Source of the DNA: an uncultured Prolixibacteraceae bacterium | GTDB taxonomy: Bacteria; Bacteroidota; Bacteroidia; Bacteroidales; Prolixibacteraceae | NCBI GenBank assembly: GCA_937915865.1 | Contig: CALGIG010000083.1 | Coordinates: 24,135 to 88,134, forward strand | Length of the DNA: 64,000 nucleotides | Reading direction: 5' to 3' | Shown here: positions 56,347 through 64,000 of the stretch, in pieces | How the letters are laid out: every line of letters begins with the position of its first letter | How positions within the stretch are numbered: the stretch's first letter is position 1 | The notes under the pieces: generated by a model | Database searches by the model: none | What the model saw: the letters and a program-made list of their open reading frames with translations, nothing else | What the model was told of the DNA's origin: nothing | Made by a program: the position numbers and the translations under genes

Positions 56347-56362
56347 AGCCTGATAACAGGCT
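56347..56362 (+). terminator. Small hairpin with T run upstream of speA
   Basis: AGCCTG (56347-56352), loop ATAA, CAGGCT (56357-56362) followed by TTTT on the plus strand. No plus-strand gene ends just before it. On the minus strand it lies in the speA leader, so its role is unclear. Confidence 0.4.
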
Positions 56363-56571
56363 TTTTATCCAAATTATGCTTTAATAAATCGGGATACAAC
56401 CTTAAGACTTTATTTTAAACATTCATGAACTATATCCGGTTCAAAAAAGTGAAATTACAAATAAGCCTGAAAGCCGCGCCAATCCTAAGCGACCAACGAT
56501 TTTTCAAACGGGGTAAATGTAATAAATTATTGAAAGTATTTTCAACTATTTTGCAAAAGGAAAGAGTAGTT

Positions 56572-56606
56572 AAGTATCCGATCTTTCTTAAAAAGATCGG
56601 ATACTT
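56572..56606. terminator. Strong hairpin after the ABC transporter gene
   Basis: AAGTATCCGATCTTT (56572-56586), loop CTTAA, AAAGATCGGATACTT (56592-56606): a perfect 15-bp stem 17 bp past the transporter stop on the minus strand. The 315-bp gap 56309-56623 otherwise holds no gene I can support. Confidence 0.8.
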
Positions 56607-56623
56607 AAAGGTAGATATGAAAA

Positions 56624-58444
56624 CTAAAACATTTGCAGACTATGTAGTCGTTTATAGCGCCCATCAAGCTGGATTAGTTCATCATGGGTACCACGTTCAA
56701 TAATTTCGCCTTCATGGAACACACAAATCAAATCGGCATTACGAACGGTAGATAAACGGTGTGCTATGACAATTGATGTTCGGTTTTTCATTAAGTTCTC
56801 AAGTGCATTTTGCACTAATCTCTCTGATTCTGTGTCGAGTGCCGAAGTTGCTTCGTCGAGAATTAGAACTGGTGGGTTTTTAAGTATAGCGCGGGCAATA
56901 CTTAATCGCTGACGTTGTCCGCCTGAAAGCTTACTTCCCCTGTCTCCAATAATGGTGTCGTATCCATTCTCAGTTTCAATGATAAAATCGTGAGCGTTGG
57001 CGACTTTTGCAGCGGCAATAACTTCGGTCATACTGGTATTCTCAACGCCAAAAGCTATGTTGTTGTAAATAGTGTCGTTGAAAAGAATAGCCTCCTGGTT
57101 TACATTTCCCATTAAATCACGCAAATCGTGTAGCTTAAGGTCTCGGAGGTCGATCCCATCAATCAGAATTTGTCCGCTAATAACATCGTAAAAACGTGGC
57201 AATAAATCAACAAAAGTGGTTTTCCCGCTACCCGATTGTCCAACCAAAGCAATAGTTTTGCCTTTTTCAATATTAAGTGAAACGTTGTTTAATACGATTT
57301 TTTCATCGTAGGCAAAGGTTATATTACGGTATTCAATAGAACTTTTAAGCGTTGTTATTCCTTGAGCATCAGGTTTTTCAGGAATAGTAACGTCGGCTAA
57401 TAAAATCTTATCGATACGGTCCATTGAAGCCAATCCTTTCTGGATGCTGTAAAGCGCCTGGGTAAATGCTTTCGACGGATTTATTATTTGATAAAAAATC
57501 CCCAGATATATTATAAACTCCGGTCCCGATAATTCACTGTCATTACTTAAAATAAGCGTACCACCATACCATACAACTACTATGATTACGATAGTTCCCA
57601 GGAGTTCACTTAATGGATGAGCCAATTCACGTCGCCGCATCAACCGGTTCATTATTCTACGGTAATCATGCAGTTCTTCATTGAACCGGGCATTCATTTT
57701 CCGTTCAGCATTGAAAGCTTTGATGATCCTTAACCCACCGAGTGTTTCTTCAACTACAGTCAGAATCATCCCCATTTTATCCTGTCCCTGGCGAGATTCT
57801 TTCTTTAGCGATTTTCCAACCCGGCCAATAATAAACCCTGCAATAGGCAGTACAAGTAAAATAAACAAGGTCATGCTTGGACTCATCACGAGCATCGAAA
57901 TAAGAAGAACAATTATAATTACCGGATTTTTCAGAAACATGTCGAGTGATGACATGATCGAATTTTCCACTTCAGCCACGTCGCCTGTTATGCGCGAAAT
58001 GATGTCGCCTTTACGTTCTTCTGAAAAAAATGGAAGAGCTAGTTTAAGTATCTTGGTGTAAATTTGTTCACGAATATCTTTTACTACACCATTTCGGATA
58101 TAAACAGCTTCATACGCCCCCAGGTAATAAAATCCCACTTTTAGAAATGTGGCAATTGCCACAAAGAGTCCAACAAATAAAAGAGTTAACCCAGGGCCAT
58201 TCGCATTTTTGAAAATAGTTAGATAATAATACAGATTGTGAATGATTGAATCTTTAGTCATTTGCCAAGGCACCATGTCAGTTACATCCTTTGATGTACC
58301 GAACAAAATTTCAAGCATCGGGCTCATCAAAGCCATCGATGAAACAGTAAAAACTGCCGAAAGTACATTAAATAGGAAATTGAGGGCCAACTGCTTTTTG
58401 TATGGCGGAATAAAGCGCTTTAAAATTTTGAAAAAATCCTTCAT
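56624..58444 (-). CDS. ABC exporter, MsbA-like
   Basis: 606 aa half-transporter. Six-helix membrane domain (about residues 1-330) plus ATPase: Walker A GQSGSGKTT, signature LSGGQRQRLSIARAIL, Walker B LILDEATSALD and an H-loop in VIAHRLSTV. Size and domain order fit MsbA or related lipid/multidrug exporters. MsbA flips lipid A; whether this is the essential copy cannot be told. It lies near, but not in, the lipid decoration cluster. Confidence 0.88.
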   Translation of the reverse strand: MKDFFKILKRFIPPYKKQLALNFLFNVLSAVFTVSSMALMSPMLEILFGTSKDVTDMVPWQMTKDSIIHNLYYYLTIFKNANGPGLTLLFVGLFVAIATFLKVGFYYLGAYEAVYIRNGVVKDIREQIYTKILKLALPFFSEERKGDIISRITGDVAEVENSIMSSLDMFLKNPVIIIVLLISMLVMSPSMTLFILLVLPIAGFIIGRVGKSLKKESRQGQDKMGMILTVVEETLGGLRIIKAFNAERKMNARFNEELHDYRRIMNRLMRRRELAHPLSELLGTIVIIVVVWYGGTLILSNDSELSGPEFIIYLGIFYQIINPSKAFTQALYSIQKGLASMDRIDKILLADVTIPEKPDAQGITTLKSSIEYRNITFAYDEKIVLNNVSLNIEKGKTIALVGQSGSGKTTFVDLLPRFYDVISGQILIDGIDLRDLKLHDLRDLMGNVNQEAILFNDTIYNNIAFGVENTSMTEVIAAAKVANAHDFIIETENGYDTIIGDRGSKLSGGQRQRLSIARAILKNPPVLILDEATSALDTESERLVQNALENLMKNRTSIVIAHRLSTVRNADLICVFHEGEIIERGTHDELIQLDGRYKRLHSLQMF

Positions 58445-58503
58445 TATAAGTTTATTCGAGGGACAGTATTTTGTAAAACATTCAAAATGGATATTATTTC
58501 CAA

Positions 58504-59850
58504 TTAAAAAATGCCAGTGTAATTGCTTGGAGTGATCGTTTTAAGTTCTGCTTTTAACGAATCGGTAATTTCTAAACTATCTATAAATTCGTGAATTACC
58601 TGTTGGTCGATTTTCCTGTTTACACGGGTAAGGTTACGCAAAGCTTCATAAGGATTTGGATAACCTTCACGGCGCAAAATGGTTTGAATTGCTTCGGCTA
58701 CAACCGGCCAGTTTTTTTCTAAATCGGCTTCTATAGCAGCTGTATTTAGTAGCAATTTATTCAGCCCGCGCATCGTTGAATTTATCGAAATGAGTGTGTG
58801 TGCAAACGGAACACCAATATTGCGCAAAACAGTTGAATCGGTAAGATCGCGCTGAAGCCTGGAAACAGGAAGTTTTACAGCCAAATGTTCGAAAATGGCA
58901 TTGGCAATTCCAATGTTTCCTTCCGAGTTTTCGAAGTCAATCGGGTTTACTTTATGTGGCATTGCTGATGAGCCAACTTCTCCTGCTTTAATTTTTTGTT
59001 TGAAGTATTCCATCGAAATGTAGGTCCACATATCGCGGTTCAAATCCATGATGATGTTATTGATTCGTTTCAACGCATCAAAAATGGCAGCATGGTTATC
59101 GTAGTTGGTAATCTGCGTAGTGTATTGAGCCCGCTCCAATCCGAGGTACTTTTTCAGGAAATGGTTGCCAAAAGCTTTCCACGAAATTTCGGGATAAGCA
59201 ATGTGGTGTGCGTTGAAATTGCCGGTTGCTCCGCCAAACTTAGCATCGCAATTTATGCTTTTCAGTTGTTCGAGCTGTATTTTCAGGCGCTCTGAAAATA
59301 CCCGGATTTCTTTCCCCAGGTTGGTTGGCGAGGCTGGTTGACCGTGTGTTTTTGCCAACATTGGAATACTTTTCCATTCTTCAGCCATTTCTTCAAGTTT
59401 GTCAACCAGATCGTAAATGGCAGGATAATATTCATTGTCCAGCGCATCGTGAATCGACTTCGGAACGGCCGTATTGTTAATGTCCTGAGAGGTTAACCCA
59501 AAGTGAATAAATTCTTTATGAGCTTGAATGCCTAATTTGTCGAACTCTTCTTTCAGAAAATATTCAACAGCTTTTACATCGTGGTTGGTTACCTTTTCAA
59601 TATCTTTAATGCGTTGGGCGTCGTCAACCGAGAAATTGGCAACAATTTGACGAAGAGGTGTAAAAAGCGCTTTGTCAAACGTTTTTAATTGAGGTAACGG
59701 AAGTTCGCACAAAGCTATAAAGTATTCAACTTCAACCAGTACCCGGTATTTTATTAAAGCGAATTCGGAAAAATAGAGCTGAAGATTTTCAACTTTCGAA
59801 CGGTAACGGCCATCGATAGGCGATATTGCTGTAAGTAAATTTAATTCCAT
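58504..59850 (-). CDS. purB: Adenylosuccinate lyase
   Basis: 448 aa, purine biosynthesis (two steps). Signature GSSAMPHKVNPIDFENSEGN, catalytic His region KTHGQPASPTNLGKE and FGLTSQDINNTA. Length and similarity point to the E. coli PurB type. A weak -7-like TACCTTTA lies at 59873-59880 on the minus strand. Confidence 0.95.
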   Translation of the reverse strand: MELNLLTAISPIDGRYRSKVENLQLYFSEFALIKYRVLVEVEYFIALCELPLPQLKTFDKALFTPLRQIVANFSVDDAQRIKDIEKVTNHDVKAVEYFLKEEFDKLGIQAHKEFIHFGLTSQDINNTAVPKSIHDALDNEYYPAIYDLVDKLEEMAEEWKSIPMLAKTHGQPASPTNLGKEIRVFSERLKIQLEQLKSINCDAKFGGATGNFNAHHIAYPEISWKAFGNHFLKKYLGLERAQYTTQITNYDNHAAIFDALKRINNIIMDLNRDMWTYISMEYFKQKIKAGEVGSSAMPHKVNPIDFENSEGNIGIANAIFEHLAVKLPVSRLQRDLTDSTVLRNIGVPFAHTLISINSTMRGLNKLLLNTAAIEADLEKNWPVVAEAIQTILRREGYPNPYEALRNLTRVNRKIDQQVIHEFIDSLEITDSLKAELKTITPSNYTGIF

Positions 59851-60015
59851 GAACTTGGTTTTTCAAAGGCCGTAAAGGTAGCAAAAATGTGATTGAAAAA
59901 TTTGAAGTTATTCGCCTGAAATTGGAACCGATTTGGAACCATTTCTTACGAAATTTCAAAACTTAATGACTGATTTTTTGTTTGATGTCAGTATATAAAC
60001 ATTAAACAATTATAA

Positions 60016-60552
60016 ATGAAAAATATTCGGTTGGTGCTGATTCTTTTGTTATTAATTACCTTTAGTTGCACAAATACCAACAGCCAGATGATTGATACAA
60101 CTACCGTTCGGGAACTTGATTTGAACCGCTATTTGGGCACCTGGTACGAAATTGCCCGGTTTCCGCACTCTTTCGAAAAGGGGATGGCGGGTGTTACGGC
60201 CAATTACAGTTTGCGCGACGATGGCAAAATCAGTGTTTTGAACAAAGGCTACAAAAATGGCTTGAATGGCGAACTTTCCGTTGCCGAAGGCAAAGCCAAA
60301 ATCCCTGACCAATCGCAACCCGGAAAGTTGAAAGTATCCTTCTTCTGGATATTTTATGCCGATTATTATGTGCTTGAGCTGGATGATAATTACCAATATG
60401 CGATGATTGGGAGTTCGTCGCCCAAATATTTTTGGATATTGAGCCGAACCCCACAGATGGACGAATCGACATACCAGATGTTACTCGGCAAAGCACGCCA
60501 GCGTGGCTATAATCTTGACAGGCTGGCGAAAGTGGCTCAACACCAAAGCTGA
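60016..60552 (+). CDS. blc: Bacterial lipocalin (Blc-like lipoprotein)
   Basis: 178 aa. The signal peptide ends in a lipobox (LITFSC, cysteine at residue 18). Lipocalin motifs: GTWYEIARFPHSFEKG (GxW), VTANYSLRDDGKISVLNKG and the C-terminal YFWILSRTPQMDE. Outer-membrane lipoprotein thought to bind lipids in envelope stress. The MITE-like repeat copy 2 starts about 50 bp after the stop. Confidence 0.92.
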   Translation: MKNIRLVLILLLLITFSCTNTNSQMIDTTTVRELDLNRYLGTWYEIARFPHSFEKGMAGVTANYSLRDDGKISVLNKGYKNGLNGELSVAEGKAKIPDQSQPGKLKVSFFWIFYADYYVLELDDNYQYAMIGSSSPKYFWILSRTPQMDESTYQMLLGKARQRGYNLDRLAKVAQHQS

Positions 60553-60604
60553 TTATTCAACTCAACGTTTAGTTTTTTTCTTCAAAAAAATTGGGTTAGG
60601 CATT

Positions 60605-60728
60605 TTAAGTAACCGGAACAATTTATTGTCGTATTTTTTGTACTCACCTCAATGTCCGTCAGGTGCAGGAGGTGAGTCAGTATAAAATACAAACATAAAT
60701 ACGACATTATTTCATTCTCATTACATAG
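60605..60728. repeat. MITE-like nested palindrome, copy 2 (124 bp)
   Basis: Same element as 54179-54352: left arm TTAAGTAA...TTTATTGTCGTATTTT...GTACTCACC nearly identical, right arm GGTGAGTCAGTATAAAATAC then TACGACATTATTTC. It lacks about 50 bp of the inner palindrome. It again lies just after a plus-strand gene. Confidence 0.8.
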
Positions 60729-60790
60729 CAGGCTGTACATACAATTTGGACTTGCATCGATTTTCAATTCATGCCCAGGCAGAAAGATGC

Positions 60791-61055
60791 ACAAGCTCAT
60801 CCGGATTTGTGCTATGCTATTCGATGTGGCTGGTGCTGATTTGCAATCAGCACCTCTTAATTGCGGATCTGTGGTCCGTTTCAAGCACCTAAACGAATCG
60901 TATTTCTACCAAGCCTTTCTCCCCCGAATAATCGCGTGCCGAACTGTAAAGATAATCTTCTGTCCGTCCACTGGATTACAAATCCAGAACTAAAAGGTGA
61001 CGATACAAATCGTCACCAGCGACTGCAACCTTTGGGCATATCCCAAGGAGCAGGG
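60791..61055 (+). repeat. 265-bp direct repeat, copy A, built of short hairpins
   Basis: About 95% like copy B at 62140-62405. Contains perfect hairpins: GGTGCTGATT-TGC-AATCAGCACC (60832-60854), CTGGATT-ACA-AATCCAG (60971-60987) and GGTGACGAT-ACAA-ATCGTCACC (60996-61017), each with a GATTTGYAATC-like centre. A short ORF runs through it but is a by-product of the repeat. Confidence 0.85.
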
Positions 61056-61152
61056 GGAACTTGCTAAGACGGGAAAATCTCTCAAGCAACCAAAACTGTC
61101 AATTTAAAAACTTTGTCTAAAACCGAAACTGTTTCAATGAGCGATTAAACTG

Positions 61153-61288
61153 CCCCATAATGTAGGAAGCTACACGCAGGGGCGGATTGCGGGCGATTTC
61201 CTGTCCGGTAGGACAAGGAAATCGAGCGGAGAGCCGCCGACCGAATACCAACAGCCGCCGGACTTGCCGGGTAGCTGAAGTTATGGGG
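61153..61288. repeat. attC-like imperfect palindrome (136 bp, GC-rich)
   Basis: Ends CCCCATAA (61153-61160) / TTATGGGG (61281-61288), inner pair AGCTAC (61168-61173) / GTAGCT (61271-61276), and an inner hairpin GATTTCCTGTCC-GGTA-GGACAAGGAAATC (61195-61223). The order of paired outer and inner boxes around a spacer resembles an integron attC site. It is much more GC-rich than its surroundings. No integron integrase is in the window, so this is only a structural likeness. The rest of 60729-61556 outside the two repeats shows no gene. Confidence 0.45.
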
Positions 61289-61556
61289 TCGGTTTTCGTC
61301 CACTTGAAACATTTGTATATTTTTCTTTTTATAAATCACTATTAAATGCTGTCAGTCAATGAATTGCCAGTCAACTGCAAAACTCTCTCAACCAGATTCT
61401 CCTTTGGCAATTCAACTAAGTTTTGAAAATTTCGTCCGAAAACTCGTCTCCTGTTGCAGATTGTGTCAAGTTGAAAATTAATGTTTTAAATTCGTTTGTC
61501 TGTCGCTAAAAACGGGAACTTGTCAAACCCAAAAAATTACAAATAAGTTATGTTGA

Positions 61557-62036
61557 TTATTTTTTTTCCTTTATCAGTGGGTAATTGTACCCCACTTTTT
61601 CTCTTTTATTATTACTAGTATCAAATATATCAAGTATTAAATCAGTTTCAGAATTTGTTTTTATCATCCATTCTTTATCTAGAAGGAAAGAATTAACACC
61701 ATACAATGTTGGGAGCGGATTAGGGAAAATTCCATTTATTAGTTTATTATTATTTATAATGAATCGTCTAACACATATGTCCTTTTTAATTAACACAGGT
61801 GGATTTAGTGGTTTGTAATAGTGCCTAATTGATTTTAAAGTATCAGGTAAAATAAAATCAAACCAGATAGTGTCAATATATTTATATCCAGAAACATCTG
61901 GATAATAAGTATTTTCCACAATGTCAATATATCTGTAATTCATGAAGTTTAATATATCAACTTCATCGTCCGATTTTGAACAAGACGATAAAATACCCAA
62001 AATCAAAAATACTATGCATTTAAATTTTCCTCTCAT
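61557..62036 (-). CDS. Hypothetical lipoprotein
   Basis: 159 aa. The signal peptide ends in a lipobox (GILSSC, cysteine at residue 19). The rest is Asn/Ile/Tyr-rich with no family I recognise. Very AT-rich, it lies between the two 265-bp repeats and beside the attC-like palindrome, so it may be a cassette-type or transferred gene. Confidence 0.65.
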   Translation of the reverse strand: MRGKFKCIVFLILGILSSCSKSDDEVDILNFMNYRYIDIVENTYYPDVSGYKYIDTIWFDFILPDTLKSIRHYYKPLNPPVLIKKDICVRRFIINNNKLINGIFPNPLPTLYGVNSFLLDKEWMIKTNSETDLILDIFDTSNNKREKVGYNYPLIKEKK

Positions 62037-62139
62037 AATTTAACATTTAGAAGTGGTATTTAAAAAAATCGTGAACGCTTATAACGCATTATTATTTGTA
62101 TAATTTTTCATTTTATATGGCTCTCTCAAAATGTGAGAA

Positions 62140-62405
62140 ACAAGCTCATCCGGATTTGTGCTATGCTATTCGATGTGGCTGGTGCTGATTTGCAATCAGC
62201 ACCTCTTAACTTCGGATCTGTGATCCGTTTCAAGCACCTAAACGAATTGTATTTCTACCAAGCCTTTACTCCCGGAATAATCGCGTGCCGAACTGTAAAG
62301 ATAATCTTCTGGCCGTCCACTGGATTACAAATCCAGAACTAAGAGGTGACGAATACAAATCGTGACCAGCAACTGCAACCTTTGGGCATATCCCAAGGAG
62401 CAGGG
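62140..62405 (+). repeat. 265-bp direct repeat, copy B
   Basis: Direct copy of 60791-61055 with scattered substitutions and one 1-bp insertion. Here a fourth hairpin is perfect: CGGATC-TGT-GATCCG (62213-62227). It ends just before a gene fragment. Confidence 0.85.
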
Positions 62406-62553
62406 TGTTTTCGATACTGAAATTGAAGCAAAAGAATACTCCAAAACCAAAAGAGGACATGATTACATTGATGTTTTATATTTACCATACATAGAATATG
62501 ACGAAAAAATATTTGCGCTTTGGCATTGTTCTGCCTGTCAAAAGATTTCATAA
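62406..62553 (+). pseudogene. Truncated gene tail fused to repeat copy B
   Basis: The open frame after the repeat encodes about 48 residues of protein-like sequence (FDTEIEAKEYSKTKRG, then VLYLPYIEYDEKIFALWHC and SACQKIS) and then stops. The N-terminal part of the frame comes from the repeat. I read this as the C-terminal remnant of a gene cut by the repeat. The CxxC near the end may be from a zinc site. Confidence 0.5.
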
Positions 62554-62554
62554 A

Positions 62555-63166
62555 TTAATGATGGTGTAATGAATACAATTTAGTATTAACTATATGAAAA
62601 TAATCCATGCAGAAATTTAAAAACGATGAATATTTGAAAATACATTCCATTTCAATATTTCCGCTATTCGGATTTATGTCTATAAGTTTTATGCTGTCCA
62701 TATCTGGATTTGTATAATGATGATGGCCTATGGAATTTCTCAATTTACGAATGAAATATTCTAGTTTTTCACTGTCGTTTGAATAAAGTTTACTACCATT
62801 TTGTTTCTTATCCAGCAATTTGATTACATTAATAGAATGCCTTGATACTAGGTCATTAAACGTAAAAACATTAATCAAATTCCAGTTACTAATTTCTAAA
62901 ACATCACGTTTTTCAATGTCGTTAAGTTCTTTATCTATATATTCAAATGTTCTTACTAAAATTAAATATGAAAGACCAATTAACGTGTCACCACCGAAAA
63001 AACGGACTGTATCTGTTTTGTATGGATTATATCCATAGGAATCTACGAAGTCTTGAAATTGCTTGTCTAAATTAGTGATAGCTTCAGGTCTTTGTGTCTC
63101 AAGGAAAGCATAAAATTGTAATCTCGTCCATGAATTAAAAATTAGCATCCATTTTGGTAAATTCAT
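62555..63166 (-). CDS. Hypothetical protein with HEPN-like motif
   Basis: 203 aa, all-helical looking. Near the C-terminus the motif R143-N-S-I-G-H148 (in KLRNSIGHHHY) fits the R-x4-6-H signature of HEPN RNases and related Abi/antitoxin-paired proteins. No partner gene is seen beside it. It lies in the repeat-rich accessory region. The assignment rests on one motif and is tentative. Confidence 0.55.
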   Translation of the reverse strand: MNLPKWMLIFNSWTRLQFYAFLETQRPEAITNLDKQFQDFVDSYGYNPYKTDTVRFFGGDTLIGLSYLILVRTFEYIDKELNDIEKRDVLEISNWNLINVFTFNDLVSRHSINVIKLLDKKQNGSKLYSNDSEKLEYFIRKLRNSIGHHHYTNPDMDSIKLIDINPNSGNIEMECIFKYSSFLNFCMDYFHIVNTKLYSLHHH

Positions 63167-63432
63167 ATCGTGTTATTTTTTAATGCCTTTTCATTTTTAG
63201 CGATAACTTTTCAAAGAAGCTGGTACGCTTGCCTATAACATCTGTATATCCACAGAGTTGTGGATATATCGTTATTAGCTTGTTTGGGATAAATTTGTTA
63301 AAGTACTGATTTTGTATGGTATATATAAATTGTGTTTCATTTTTAATTAATCTTTTTGGTTTTGAGAAAGCAGATACTTTTTCGATCGAACAAAACATAA
63401 ATCAATACACAATCAAATATAGGATTATGTCT
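63167..63432. other. AT-rich spacer with no supported gene
   Basis: A 72-codon minus-strand frame (63180-63398) is open but has no family likeness, ribosome-binding site or neighbour support. A short imperfect repeat ATATCCACAGAGTTGTGGATAT (split by three bases at its centre) lies near 63244-63265. Confidence 0.35.
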
Positions 63433-63720
63433 TTAAAAATCAATATTGTCCAGTAGATTTTTTATCTGATCGAACCCTTTTGTAGTGATAGGAGTGTAAA
63501 TCTCAGCGGTCTTGCTGTTTTCATGTCCCATCAGGCTTTACCCCGTAGGATTAATTTTATTCAACGGATTGAACCCTTAGGATTCACATTACACTCGGTC
63601 GTTTATTTAATCCAACGGGGTTAATGCAACGCAAATCAGTTCCGTTTTCAGGCAAATGTGTGGCAAAACGGTGCCGCGCCAAGTGCGTCGAAACTTTCTT
63701 TTTTATCCCCGCTCTCAACT
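63433..63720 (-). pseudogene. Tyrosine recombinase remnant (C-terminal part, interrupted)
   Basis: Read on the minus strand, 63720 downward gives LRAGIKKKVSTHLARHRFA, then THLPENGTDLRCI. After an 80-bp insertion the text resumes as SLMGHENSKTAEIYTPITTK and ends in LLDNIDF followed by a stop at 63433-63435. This is the C-terminal catalytic part of a phage-type integrase: R-H-x-x-R box, then LMGH and the nucleophile tyrosine in EIYTPI. A stop codon and the inverted-repeat element at 63725 cut it off at its upstream end. It is non-functional. Confidence 0.85.
63541..63620. mobile_element. 80-bp MITE-like element inside the integrase remnant
   Basis: Ends CCCCGTAGGATTAA (63541-63554) and TTAATCCAACGGGG (63607-63620) are inverted repeats matching at 13 of 14 positions. 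TTA flanks both sides (63538-63540 and 63621-63623), a possible 3-bp target duplication. Inside are further GGATT/AATCC repeats. Removing it brings the two integrase halves next to each other apart from a one-base frame error. Confidence 0.7.
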
Positions 63721-63724
63721 AAAA

Positions 63725-63811
63725 GTCTGAACCTTGATTCATCTGATTTTTGGGATTGCCCCGATTTCATAATCCTATAAATCAGTTAATCCCAAAAATC
63801 AAGGTTCAGAC
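63725..63811. repeat. 87-bp element with 15-bp inverted-repeat ends
   Basis: GTCTGAACCTTGATT (63725-63739) and AATCAAGGTTCAGAC (63797-63811) are perfect inverted repeats. The arms extend inward as GATTTTTGGGATT / AATCCCAAAAATC. It abuts the broken end of the integrase remnant. I recall similar dispersed repeats in Bacteroidota but cannot check. Confidence 0.75.
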
Positions 63812-63830
63812 AAATTCCGTTACAAACGCA

Positions 63831-64000
63831 AATGTCAGATGCTTACTTTTGAGTGTCAAAGGCTTACTATCCTGCTTTTGAGTGTCAGAAGCCTGTTCTT
63901 TAATGTCAGATGCCTGTGCTCGAATGTCAGGAGCTTACTCTCTAATGTCAGGAGCCTGTTCTTTAGTGTCATGTGCCTGTTCGCTAATGTCAGATGCTTA
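63831..64000. repeat. 21-bp tandem repeats running off the right edge
   Basis: Eight units of AATGTCAGATGCCTGTTCTTT-like sequence, all 21 bp except the second (63852-63880), which is 29 bp. The last unit is cut by the window end. On the minus strand the frame from the edge to a TGA at 63856-63858 is open and encodes seven-residue repeats of the form LTLKNRL. On the plus strand a frame is open too. It may be the end of a repeat protein or a noncoding VNTR. The spacing is constant, without unique spacers, so it is not a CRISPR array. Confidence 0.7.

Noticed and set aside
56425..56703. 92-codon plus-strand frame
   Set aside because: It crosses a terminator stem and ends inside the ABC transporter gene on the other strand.
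60787..61067. Short frames over repeat copy A (and the matching frames over copy B at 62133-62460)
   Set aside because: They exist only because the repeat is open by chance; hairpin stems explain the sequence better than a protein.
63180..63398. 72-codon minus-strand frame
   Set aside because: No ribosome-binding site, family match or context; probably chance in an AT-rich stretch.
63831..64000. Possible CRISPR array
   Set aside because: Units are contiguous with no unique spacers and a 21-bp period, so this is a tandem repeat.

Overview
The window reads as chromosomal DNA of an environmental member of the Bacteroidota, probably in or near Bacteroidales/Marinilabiliales. That placement rests on family content and promoter style, not on a marker-gene tree. 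The signs are: TAnnTTTG-type -7 promoter boxes with few Shine-Dalgarno sequences; Bacteroidota-typical proteins (DUF3276, DUF4835, the short omega-like RpoZ, a GH78 rhamnosidase, an alpha-oxoamine synthase); a complex I operon without nuoE/F/G; and C-rich or palindromic intergenic hairpins. Apart from the two tRNAs no RNA gene is seen, and there is no CRISPR array. One protein gene runs off the left edge.

1-5.4 kb is a DNA-damage mutagenesis module: a LexA-like self-cleaving repressor (cut by the left edge) diverging from a Y-family polymerase and a DnaE-type polymerase. 5.4-11.5 kb holds housekeeping genes (DUF3276, an M48 lipoprotein protease, folD, ffh), a small Cys/His protein and an iron alcohol dehydrogenase. 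11.1-21.5 kb is an eleven-gene nuoABCDHIJKLMN operon on the minus strand with a clear promoter, followed by one small unknown gene. 21.6-28.2 kb has tRNA-Thr, a sphingolipid/sulfonolipid-type oxoamine synthase, then bamD-rpoZ-coaBC-DUF4835-recN. 28.3-35.3 kb has rlmB, an ABC-F ATPase, a DUF748 envelope protein, rlmD and DUF3795.

36.0-38.5 kb is a three-gene set: a YgiC-like ATP-grasp ligase, a small lipoprotein and an SPFH protein. It is followed by a GNAT enzyme, the rhamnosidase and topB. 44.4-46.2 kb is a two-gene AAA ATPase plus DUF4276 (Toprim-like) module with its own promoter, a candidate defence system. Then come a CvfB-like RNA-binding protein, a lone LutA-like protein and tRNA-Trp. 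48.4-54.2 kb is a surface-lipid decoration cluster: a TetR regulator with palindromic operators on both sides, a UDP-glucuronate epimerase-like enzyme, a WaaP-like kinase, a polyprenyl-phosphate GT2, a LAB_N membrane protein and an ArnT-like GT39. 54.4-60.6 kb has speA, an MsbA-like ABC transporter, purB and a Blc-like lipocalin.

The right end (60.6-64 kb) is an accessory region full of repeats: a second copy of a MITE-like palindrome also found at 54.2 kb, two 265-bp direct repeats packed with hairpins, an attC-like imperfect palindrome, a truncated gene tail, a HEPN-like ORF, a tyrosine-recombinase remnant interrupted by an 80-bp element with inverted-repeat ends, a 15-bp inverted-repeat element, and an array of 21-bp (seven-codon) tandem repeats running off the edge.
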